Of a stretch of 64,000 bases of DNA, positions 11,607 to 22,138 are shown in pieces. Origin of the DNA: Cryptomeria japonica (taxonomy: Eukaryota > Streptophyta > Pinopsida > Cupressales > Cupressaceae); NCBI RefSeq assembly GCF_030272615.1, contig NC_081405.1, forward strand, positions 158,021,954 to 158,085,953, given 5' to 3'. Each line of letters starts with the position of its first letter. The stretch's first letter is position 1. A program made the position numbers and the translations under genes. The notes under the pieces were generated by a model that ran no database searches, had not been told where the DNA came from, and was given only the letters and a program-made list of their open reading frames with translations.

Positions 11607-13348
11607 TGATGCTCTGCAAAAAGGATTAGAAAATCAGTTTGATGGCAACACACACAAGAGCACAAGAAACAAACGTTAGTGTTAGCAACAAAAGATTATC
11701 TTAAACAGACATATCAAGAGAGATATTAAGCATGAAATAGAAAGCATATAAACATAGAATAAAATAGCTAATCAAGATGCTCATAGTTGCTCCTCCCTTG
11801 TTCCTCTCCTCTCCAAGTCCCAAATGAGTGTAGCTCTCAGCTTTTAGCACTAGCCATGGATGCCATATGGAGATTCAAGATAGTTGAATATGATAAGCAA
11901 ATGCTATGCAAGTGTAGATAGTGATGCTATGAGAAATCTCTATGCTAATGCCAGTATAACAACAATACTCTAATGCTTCTTTTTTTGCTTGAGGAGAAGG
12001 GTTCTATTTATAGAAGAAATGGGGAAATGAAGGGTTAAGATTGAGTAATCTTAACAAGGGTTAGGATTGAAAGATATTCAATCCATGTGAGACTTTCAAC
12101 CCAATCCCATGTTGACAAGTGTCACCATGAGGAGGCTTGAGAGGAGTGATAAGGAGCATTAAATGCTTGAGGGGACATGATGGTTACCCTAGTCAAAGAA
12201 ATAAATGCTTTGAAGAGACACATGGGTTACATGAGGGTTAAGTTAGGGGTCAAAGTCCTTAACCATGGGTGCAAGTGGAATTAACCATTAATGGTCATGT
12301 AAGAGCCATAAGTGGTTTGGAAGACTTTAGAGGTTAATTTGTTGAACACACAAAGAATTAATTGCTTTTCAAAGACTCTGGAGTCTTTGAGAAGTGACCC
12401 AATTTTCTTAGGAATGTGACAATATTTAGGGGATGGATTAGGTTAATTAGGAAGGGTTCAGAAGAATCTAGAAGGGGTTTAGGCATGCAAGTGGATTTTG
12501 TAGGAAAATGCAAGTGGGAGAAATTTTGGTATTTTCAATTAAAATAAAATCATTTATTTCAATTAAATGGTGTAATTTGCATTTGGATAAATATTCAAAT
12601 AAATATTAATTTATTTAAATGAGAAAAAGGAAGATAAAGCATTAAAATGCTTGAAGACTTTGAGGGAAACCATTAAAGGCTTGAAGACTTTAAGGAAAAC
12701 CATTAAAGTCTTAAGAAGACTTTAAGGGAAGCCATTAAGTTTGAAGACTTTAAAGCCATCAAGTTTGAAGACTTTAAGGGAAACCATTAAAGGCTTAAGA
12801 AGACTATAGAAGGAAGCCATCAAGTTTGAAGACTTTAAGGGAAACCATTAAAGGTTTCAAGTGGGTGAGGATAAATAGGATTTTAAATAAATAATTTATT
12901 TAAAATAGTTGTGCAACTTGCTTTTGTAGGAAAATACAAGTGGGAGGAGGATAAAGGTGATTTAAATAAATAAATTATTTATTTAAAATAATTGTGCAAC
13001 TTGCATTTGTAGGAAAATGCAAGTGGGTAGAGGATAAAGGTGATTTAAATAAATGTTAATTTATTTAAATGTGAGAGGTGGGATTTTGGGGGATTTAAAT
13101 AAATATTAATTTATTTAAATGTGAGAGAATATTTAATTAAATAAATATGATTTATTTATTTAATTAATGGTCTGAATTTGGTTAAGTGAATTAAATCAAA
13201 TAAATTGAATAATTTATTTAATTAATAGGAGAAGAGGGTTAAGATGAATTAATTAAATATTAATTTAATTAATTATTAATTGATGGTTAAATAATCAAAT
13301 AAATACTAAGTATTCATTTAATTAAGTGGACAGATTTATGTAACTACA
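11607..13348 (-). mobile_element. solo LTR, 1,742 bp, TSD CTAGG
   Basis: It begins TGATGCTCTGC and ends GTAACTACA (TG...CA). CTAGG is directly repeated on both sides, at 11602-11606 and 13349-13353, the 5-bp duplication expected of an LTR retrotransposon. No internal region is present, so the element was reduced by LTR-LTR recombination. The AT-rich terminal part (TTTAAATAAATATTAATTTA words, 12,890-13,320) resembles the end of the element 1 LTR, which suggests the same minus orientation and a related Gypsy lineage. It sits about 80 bp upstream of the first ATG of the split gene at 13,428. Confidence 0.9.
12630..12870. repeat. minisatellite inside the solo LTR
   Basis: The words GAAGACTTTAAGGGAAACC and ATTAAAGGCTT, or close variants, recur at least six times with irregular spacing of about 25-45 bp. 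It is an internal expansion of the LTR. Confidence 0.8.
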
Positions 13349-13427
13349 CTAGGTTTTTTAAAATCAAATACAAAACTGTTCAAATTTGTTAACTAAATTC
13401 AATTGTTTACATTCAATTAGCTTAAAA

Positions 13428-15459
13428 ATGGGGGATAACAGTGAAAGCATTGATCAACCACAACCGCAACAACCAAACCCTCTTGCACAAAACCCTCCTT
13501 TGCTAAACCCCCCCTCAATTCAGGATTTAATTGTATAAAATTTGAACCAATTGAGGGGTATTGCAGATGTCTATCATAGGATCCCTCGCCTGAACCCAAT
13601 GTTTGATCCCCTCACGTCCATCATAAATAATATAGAAACCATCACTAAGGAGCACAATGTCGCTCTTTTGTGGCGAGATTCTATGAGGGAACAATATGTG
13701 GATGGCTTGTCCTATAGGGAGATCAAGGATCTCAAGATATCCAATGCCAATATCATCATATTGTTTGTGAATCCCCGCACTGGTCAACCCATAGACCCCA
13801 AAAAACAAATTTTTTTATTAAATGGTGCACAAATGATGATATTGTGAAAAAAATTTGGGATCGTTGGTGGATGGTTTTCAATAAACCACCCAACAACAAT
13901 CTTGATGTCACCTTCTACTTCATCAAAAAAATGTATGCTGAGTTTGTTTCAGGAAAACATGTGAACTATTCGGACATCCAACCTTTCCAGGGTGTGGGTT
14001 TAGGTATGCCCCAAAATAGACCTAGGGCATCCAAAGTAGTCTAGGTCCCATATGTCCCCCCTCCTCTTGTTGATCCCCCACCTCCAGTGTAGCATCTAGA
14101 TATCATCTATGAGGTGGCATCATGAACCATGTTGGCTATTCACTCTTTGAGTAGCCTTTTGGTTTCTCAGGCTGGGGCAGTAGCTCAACCTTCTTTTCAT
14201 GGTAGCAATGCATCTGATGGCGCTGAAATGTTCTCCTTGGCTCCACACATTTGTGTGCCCCATAGTTGTATCATGTGTGGGCACCTATGCTTGGGTCCAA
14301 TTGGATAGCCTATTGATCTTCCTATGCACACTGTAGATTATAAGGTGCATGAGATGCACGATGCACCAAATGTTATGACAGGGACTGGAGGATAGCCTGA
14401 AGAGTCCTCGCATGCTAGAGGCGAGGAGGTACCTTCATCATACGTTGATGATGTAGTGATAAGATTTGTATTTTCATAGTTCATTCTATATTTTAAATGA
14501 ATATTTATAATCTAGATAATATTAAATACTAGTTTTTATTTACATGATCTATTTAATAGCTGATGACAAAGGAGGAGTTGACATGGATCCAAGAGGGCAC
14601 CTTGACGACCATTTCATTTGGCCTTAATATCTTTATGGTACATATATTATTGCACCTAGTCATTTGTATTTTATTGTACATACATGCTTATCATTTATAT
14701 TGGTATTAATTATATTATGTAGTAACTTGCATGTATATCTTATTTTACTCTTGTAGGGCACAAGTACAACAAGTCCAGGGCTATGCGATTCGGGATCTTG
14801 TAGTTCAGCTAGAGACAAGGGAAAAGTAATTGAATGTAAATATGATTGAATGGATAATTTAAATAACTTATAATGATTATACACATCTAGACATAGATTG
14901 ATAGTTAAACATACTTGTTGTGTATATGTACAAAAAATTCTTGGCTTCACATCCTTGTTGACTACACCCACTATACCTGAAGATGATGATGAAGAAGAAG
15001 AAGAAGAGATGCCTCAGGTACATGTGTTTATTTTATTTTGTGTTTAGTAGATATAATTCATTATTATCAGTGAAAATTATATGCTAACTTGTATCAATGT
15101 CATGTTTGTGAACATATGTAGGTTGTGTATGAAAATATTGAAAACATACCTCCTCTACCAAAGACATACATCAAGAGTCCTCCAAAGCCAAAGAGAAAGT
15201 GTGGAGATGAGGTAAACAAGAATAATTCAATTATTGTTCATTTTTATGTTAACTTTTCAAATGTGAGCTATATAATATAGCTAATCTTAATTGTGGTTTG
15301 TTTTTTCTTTAGCATGATTCTTTAGAGCTGAGCAATGTAGCGAAGATGATCGATTTTGATGATCCATCAGTAGCTTACGATGTTATAGATATTTTTGGGA
15401 TGCTTACATGTCTAGTTGGCATGTATATTTTGTATATGAACATACATTCACGTATATAG
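13428..15459 (+). pseudogene. unrecognised multi-exon gene, broken in its first exon
   Basis: I do not recognise the family. The exon model is: 13428-14453; 14560-14637; 14757-14825; an exon of uncertain start ending at 15017; 15122-15211; 15313-15459 (stop TAG 15457-15459). Introns 14454-14559, 14638-14756, 15018-15121 and 15212-15312 all have GT...AG ends, are 101-119 bp long, and are phase 0. The later exons join into one open frame: an acidic run (EDDDEEEEEEMPQ), then ENIPPLPKTYIKSPPKPKRK, then DSLELSNVAKMIDFDDP. Exon 1 starts with a Gln/Pro-rich segment and a folded-looking block (LRGIADVYHRIPRLNPMFD; KKIWDRWWMVFNKPP). It is broken by TAA at 13536, a frameshift in the A and T runs near 13,801-13,817, TAG at 14042, 14090, 14306 and 14393, and TGA at 14123. 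Most TAGs sit where CAG would fit. It could be a decayed host gene or a gene carried by a transposon. Confidence 0.6.
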
Positions 15460-16004
15460 ACATACATTTTGTTTGAGTTGGTGTTTATGCCATATTTGTG
15501 TATGGACATACACTTGTAATCATTTGACATTTTCATATATATAGAAGTTCATATTCGATCATATAAATTGTTGCTCATGTGTGCATGGTGTTATAATTTT
15601 AAACTTTAATCTTCATTACAATAATTAACAATGTCTAATAATGGTTATTTAATGAATAATACAGTTCATTTCATTTCATCGTAAGTGTTGTTTGTATAAT
15701 CTTCAGATTATATATAATTCATTCATATAAATCGTAAGTGTTAAGTTTGGTTGCCTTTGGCAACTTCACCAAATTTAACAACCTCCTTTCTCATCAGGCC
15801 TCCATGAGGTCAAATTTGGAAGACAAGTGTTTTGATGGATTCTCAATGTAAATAAGGTGAACTATCATCATTTTTTATGTAATAAGGTCATCTAGACTAA
15901 TATTTGTTATGTCTAGTCATAGGTTACTCATATTGGCAAAATTGCTCAAGATTGTTCAAAAGTTGTAAAAAGTTGTCAATGGGGGATTTATGTGTCAAAA
16001 TGAT
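15460..16004. other. spacer between the split gene and satellite array 2
   Basis: AT-rich DNA with short TTCATATATA and ATTTCATTTCATC words. No gene or element end seen. The part up to about 15,700 is probably the 3' flank of the split gene. Confidence 0.45.
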
Positions 16005-18243
16005 TCATCTTGGTTTTTCAAGATTCCCTACGGTTTTATTAGGGCAGCATTTTTTTAGTTGGCAAAAAAATCATCAGTCTCATTCAATCAAATGTTGTTG
16101 CATGGCCAATTTCTTGTTTTTCTCATCATGATCATGAACCGTCAATTCTGACATGTCCAATTAGGCATTCTTACCCTATGAATGCTCCTATCCCCCCCAC
16201 TTCATTGAAAATTTGGGATCATACCCTACCGACGTTGTCTCTATAGCACCCTAAGTGCTAAAAATTGTCAAACTTTGATAGGCCCTAACTCAGAATCTGT
16301 GGCACTTGCGAATGATCTGTTTGAACCTATGGGGCCACGAGAGGGGTCCCTACAAAATAATATCTCTGTTTTTCAAGATTCCCTATGGTTTTATTAGGGA
16401 AGCATTTTTTTAGTTGGCAAAGTAATCATCAGTCTCATTCAATCAAATGTTGTCGCATGGCCAATTTCTCATTCTGCTCATCGTGATCATGAATCGTCAG
16501 TTCCAACATGTCTAGTTAGGCATTTTTAACTTATGCATTCTCCTATTTCCCCCCCACCCACTCAGTAGAACTCTTGGGGTCATACCCTACTGACATTGTC
16601 CCTTGAGCACCCTAAGTGCCAAAAATTATTAAACTTTGATGGGCCCTAACTCAAAATCTATGGCACATGTGAGTGATCCATTTGAACCTAGGGGGCCATG
16701 AGAGGGGTCCCTACAAAATCCTATCTCGATTTTTCAAGATTCCTTGCGGTTTATTAGAGCATCATTTTTTCAGTTGGCAAAAAAATCATCAATCCCATTC
16801 AATCAAATGTTGTCGCATGGCCAATTTCTCGTTCTTCTTTTCATGATCATGAACCATCGGTTCGAACATGTTTAGTTAGGCATTCTTATCCTATGCATTC
16901 TCCTATTCCCCCCCCCCACTCGGTCGAACACTCGTGGTCATACCCTACCGGCGTCATCCCTTGAGCACCCTAAGTGCTAAAAATTGCTAAACTTTGATGA
17001 GCCCTAACTTAGAATCCATTGTACCTGCAAAATATTCATTTGAATCTATGAGGCCATGAGAGGGGTCCCTACAAAAGCCTATATCGGTTTTTCAAGATTC
17101 CCTGCGGTTTTATTAGGGCACCATTTTTTCAGTTGGCAAAAAAATTGTTAGTCTCATTCAATCAAATGTTGTGGCATGGCCAATTTCTTGTTCTTCTCAT
17201 TGTGATCAGGAACCATCAATTCCGACATGTCCAATTAGGAATTCTTACCCTATGCATGCTCCTATTTTTCCCTCCCCACTCGATCGATCGTTCGAGGTCA
17301 TACCCTACCGACATCGTCCCTTGAGCACCCTAAGTGCTAAAAATTATTAAACTTTGACAGTCCCTAACTTGGAATCCATGGCACTTGCAAACAATCCATT
17401 TAAACCTACAAGGCCATGAGAGGGTTCCCTACAAAAGCCTATCTCAAATTTTCAATATTCCCTAGGGTTTTATTAGGGCAACATTTTTTTCAATTGGCAA
17501 AAAAATCATTAGTCTCATTAAATCAAATGTTTTTGCATGGCCAATTTCTCATTCTGCTCATCGTGATCACAAACCATCAGTTCTGATATGTCCAGTTAGG
17601 CATGCTTATCGTATGCATTCTCCTATTTTCCCCGCCCCACTCGGTTGAACACTTGGGGTCATTCCCTACCGGCGTCATCCCTTGGGCACCCTAAGTGCTA
17701 AAAATTGTCTAACTTTGACGGGCCCTAACTCAAAATCCATGCAACCTCTGAATGATTTGTTTGAACCTACAAGTCCATGAGAGGGGTCCCTACAAAATCC
17801 TATCTCAATTTTTCAATGTTCCCTATGGTTTTATTAGGGCACTATTTTTTCAGTTGGCAAAAAATTCGTCAATCTCATTCAATCAAATGTTGTCACGTAG
17901 CCAATTTCTCGTTCTTCTCGTCATGATCATGAACCGTCAATTTTAACATGTCTAGTTAGGAAAACTTACCCTATGCATGCTCCTATCCCCTGCCCCGCTT
18001 GATCAAACGCTTGACATCATACCCTATCGGTGTCGTCTCTTGAGCACCCAAAGTGCTAAAAATTGTCAAAATCTGATAGGACCTAACTTGAAATATGTGG
18101 CACCTGTGAATGATCCATTTAAACCTACAGGGCCACAAGAGGGGTCCCTACAAAAGCCTACCTTGGTTTATCAAGATTCCCTGTGGTTTTATTAGGGCAA
18201 CATTTTTTTAGTAGATGAAAAAATTGTCAGACTCATTAAATGA
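16005..18243 (-). repeat. satellite array 2, ~358-bp monomer, about 6 units
   Basis: The landmark GGTTTTATTAGGGCA, with variants, recurs near 16032, 16389, 16747, 17105, 17465, 17825 and 18183, with steps of 355-360 bp. Other fixed blocks are TCATTCAATCAAATGTTGT, GCATGGCCAATTTCTCGTTC, a run of 7-9 C, GAGCACCCTAAGTGCTAAAA and CATGAGAGGGGTCCCTACAA. Read as reverse complement it lines up with array 1 (801-4667) in the same block order, for example CTCATGGCCCCGTAGG against CTCATGACCCCGTAGG and TTTGACAATTTTTAGCACTT against TTTGACAATTTTTCACACTT. It is the same family, diverged and inverted. Confidence 0.92.
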
Positions 18244-18730
18244 AAAAATATAGATAAAAAGCATTACACTGTAGACACATAATGATCATCAATATTTCCA
18301 TGTATTGTATACACATAATTACCATTACACTTGCATGTGACATCCATCAACGAATATGTAAACATGATTTTTTATCATTATCAATACAACTACAACAATA
18401 TACTCATTTACAAATACATTGTATATAATCAATATAACTAAACCAGTTTGCTCATGGACATCACATATCATCATAACAAAGTTACATCAATTCACATCCA
18501 TATACAAATACAACATCCCACTTCATCTGCATTAGACATCCTCATGTCCTAAGACAAAAGCTTATGTAGAGTAATGCCTAGATATAAATGAGGACCAAAA
18601 TAAGCAACCTTTTTATGCAGAATGGATGTGCTACAAGAAACAAATTATTTTGTCAAATTATAAATAGATCATTTGAAACATTTTTAAGACATACAAAATT
18701 GTATAATTATGAAACTTACCAGTTTCTCTG
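18244..18730. other. spacer without a recognisable gene
   Basis: AT-rich DNA with ACATAATGATCATC and ATACAACTACAAC words. I see no coding region. It ends at the target site CTCTG of element 2. Confidence 0.45.
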
Positions 18731-19985
18731 TGTAAAGCGGAAAAATCGAACCCTAGTCGTTCTCCCCTCCCCAACTCCAAGGAGAGAGAAGGGAGAGTCA
18801 CTAGGGTTGATGGTTTTCACTTAGGAGAGACTTTACATTCAAAAGAGGGGTTGAAACCCACAAGATCCAATCCCACGCAATGCAAGATTGGATTCTATAT
18901 GAGTTTCAAGGGTTGTGATAGCAAGGATACCCTCTTTTGTAAAGAAATGTGGAAAGAATGATTGAACTAGGAATGCATGTAAAGTAGGAAAGATTCACTT
19001 ATAAACAGAGATAGGAATATGATATGAAGCTGCAGACCTGGAATTAGCAGTAAAATGTCAAGACGGCGCTGTCCTGCAAATTTGAGCAAAAGTTGACGGG
19101 ACGATGGCGCCCGGTGTGCACACGGTCCTCCGAAAAATCCGCGAAACGAAGGGGGATCTGTTCATCTCTGCACAAGGATTCCAGATCTTCAATTTCAGCC
19201 GCGTACCTGCAACCTACACACAGAAAAGCGAAGACGATTGGGGGGTTAGGGATGAGGGGTTTGCCTTTAGGTCAAACCCCGGTTTTGGAATTAACCAAGA
19301 AATGAGAAATTGTTGTAAATGTAAATGTTTGTAATGTAAAACAAGTACTAGTACCTTGTTGTAAGAATGTTTGTATTCTTACATGCAAAGGTGTAGATGT
19401 TGTTGTATGTTGTATGTTGTATGTGATATGTGATCTCCTCTTCAATGGTTGAATCCTTGTCTTGAATGCAACACTTAGCCTTGAATGGAGACTTAGAATG
19501 ATCAATTGCTTGAAGGAAATGCTTGAATGCTTGAATCCTTGAATGTTTGAATATCGTTTCCACGTCTTGTACACATATGTCCTTCCTCCTTTTCTCCTAC
19601 CCCCCAAATGGGAGAGGAAATTTTGTTTATATACTTGTCAATTAGGGTTAAAAGACTGATTTTTCCGACCTTGGGCCGACCAGGAAGTATTATTTTCCAA
19701 ATTGCAAACATAAAGACCCGAAGCCCCATAAGAGACCAGGCCCAAAATAGGGCCAGGGACCAGGGTGTTGGGCGCCATGGTCCTGGGAGACCAGGGTGCT
19801 GGGCGCCATGGTCCCACCTCCAGGGACAGCAGGGTGCAAGGAGGATCAGGCCAGGGTGCTGAAAAATGCAGTTTTTGGTGTCATGAACAAGTTTCGGGGT
19901 CTCCATTCAGGTTCCGTGTTGCATCGCCATCGTGAAGACCCAAATGCGGTCGAAATTGCAAGTGTCACAATTTTAGGACGCTACA
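18731..19985 (-). repeat. 3' LTR of element 2 (1,255 bp)
   Basis: Left copy on the plus strand; it is the 3' LTR because the element reads leftward. It is about 40 bp longer than the other LTR because a block around GGGCGCCATGGTCC is tandemly duplicated at about 19,762-19,812. A TATA box (TATATAAA on the minus strand) lies at 19626-19633. Confidence 0.92.
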
Positions 19986-20000
19986 TTTAGCCCCCACTTT
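19986..20000 (-). promoter_or_regulatory. polypurine tract of element 2
   Basis: The minus strand reads AAAGTGGGGGCTAAA immediately before the TG of the 3' LTR, the priming site for plus-strand DNA synthesis. Its position fixes the element's orientation. Confidence 0.85.
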
Positions 20001-20743
20001 AGCGGCAGTATAAGCATACGCTCATACTTCCGATAAAGTACAAGGAAACAACATTGAAAAACTTTCACCACGTCAAGGAGGCAAGATACACCAAGCCCCC
20101 TGTGGACTAAGGATCTTACGACTTCGATTGACAAAGTAAAAGGGAAGATCACGAGGGAGAACCATGACTGTTAGTAGTAAGGTTCCCTCACTATGAGTCA
20201 TGTAAGAAAGATATCAAAAATTTTCAAGGCAAAGCTAAATTTGTCAAGAAATTTTCAAGTATCTTGAAAAGATATGAACGGGATGTATGCCCCCCTACGT
20301 TAAAGCGATCGTACATGCCTCATCAGGGGTGATTGCTTTAAGGTAGTGATACATGTAAGAAATGAGAAGGGAAAGGAGCACGTTATCGCAAGGATTTAGC
20401 CCCCAAGTGTGAGATAAGCCCAAGGATAATAGACACAAAACACAAAGCACAAGGTGACTTCGCTTTCCTCGGGGTCAGTATGCTATATGATAATTCATGT
20501 ATATCATATGTATGTATGCATAATTGTTCTTCATTCCCCAATCAAGGAAGGTCACCTAGAAGAAGGGAACACATGTGTCTTTTGAGTCAACATGAGAGAG
20601 ACCAAAAGAGGTCACAATGCTTTGCATCGTCCTCAAGTAGACAACACTAAGGACAACAAATAGAAGAATGAGAATAACACATAGAAGAAGTAACAAAAGA
20701 GAGGAGGAGAGAATCTGCTATGCTAATGAACTAGTCTAGCATG

Positions 20744-22138
20744 TCATCTACCCCCCCGATCTTGCTGATCAATGTTTTGGGAAGGTAGGGAACACGCTAG
20801 AGGAGGAACATCCAACACAGCAGATGGAGCTATCACAAGATCCAAACAAGGGCTATGTTCATGTTCCAAGCCACGTTGTTCTTGTCTAGGAGCTAGGATA
20901 AGTGCTTTAGAAAATTCGTTAGATAAATGGTTATCAACATCAACAAGTTCATATTCACTTTCAGAAGCAAGAGAAGTAACACTTTCATCTATATCATCAT
21001 CAAGATTTATAAAAATAGGGTCTTTAACTCGCACAGGATCAAGACCATCATGCATCTTATGTTTAGGAGATTTCGGCTCAATCGTCGGCTGAGGAGAAAA
21101 TGGAATAATATTAGTTGAAGGTGTTTTTGGGGATTGCAAAGTTTGAGCTCTAAGACGACGCTTTCGTCGGCGTTCACGTGCAGAACGATTTCGTCTAGTC
21201 TTAGTAGGAAGTTGAGAAGATTGAGGAGGAGGAATGTTCTCATCCTTATCACTTGGGTGTTTAGGTTGTGGTCTCTTAGGTTGAAAAATAGGAGAAGAGG
21301 AAGGTCTCTTCTCTCCATAAGAGGAAGGAGGAGGAACTGCTCCATATAAGGGAGGAATATTTGGTTTAGGAAGGAGACCAAGTCCATCATGATGAGGAGG
21401 GATAGGTCTACTTTTAGGAAGTTTATTAGATATAGGCATAGTCACATCCATAGGAATGGGTTGGGAATTTTCTTGAGGAAAGACATTAGTTTTATCTTTC
21501 AAAGGAAGAACTTCCTTCTCAAGAATGATAGGAATGTCAAGTTTGGGTGTTCTAGGTTCACTTAGAGATAGGATCATATCTGTTTTCCACTTTTGATAAA
21601 ATTTGAAAAGATGATCACTTCGCAGAGGAAGGGATTGGAATTGTTTAGGCTAAAAATAATCAATAGGAACACTAGAAGTTCTTTCAGCTGGTTTAAAGAG
21701 ACTATGATTGACAGTAACAACTTCACCATTATGCGGAAATTTCAAACACTTGTGAATAGGAGAAGCAATAGCTTTCATGGAAGATAGCCAAGGATAGCCT
21801 AGCTTCACACGAAATTGTTCGGATGATGGAATAATAGAAAAGTCCACATCAAGGGATTTGTTATGGACCTCAATAGGTAATGTAATAGAACCAATTGCAG
21901 GAGAAGAAAATGCATCAAATAATTTCACAACCACATTTGTTTCATCATAGATCACTTGATTCAATTGCAAAGTAAAAAGAAATTCTTCAGTAATGACATT
22001 AACCATGCAAGAAGGATCAATAAGCACTCCACGGCAAGGTGTATTTTTGACTTTTGCAACTATATATAAAGGACCATCAGGTGCCCTGATAGTTTCACTA
22101 GAATCAAAGGTGATGGAAGGTTCTTTAGGGATTTTCTG
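20744..22138 (-). CDS. element 2 protease-like domain plus basic C-terminal tail, two in-frame stops
   Basis: This continues the gag frame after a TAG at 22139-22141. The protease-like part (about 22,138-21,653) has VLIDPSCMVNVITEEFLF where plant Gypsy proteases usually have IDGGS..NI, then LGYPWL and HKCLKFPHNG, both typical of the family. The active-site Asp is kept but the following residues are changed, so activity is doubtful. A second TAG lies at 21650-21652. The tail (21649-20744, about 300 residues) is rich in Pro, Ser and Lys, with an Arg-rich patch (KTRRNRSARERRRKRRLRA) that could bind nucleic acid or act as a nuclear signal, and an acidic segment (NLDDDIDESV). It ends at 20744, some 740 bp before the polypurine tract. 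No polymerase or integrase motif is present. Confidence 0.75.

Noticed and set aside
801-18243. CRISPR-like arrays
   Set aside because: The repeats are 350-360-bp satellites without short repeat-spacer structure, and the DNA is plant nuclear.
19502-19906. 134-codon minus-strand frame in the LTR of element 2
   Set aside because: Found in both LTRs but not in register after the ~40-bp duplication, and without homology; LTR sequence, not a gene.
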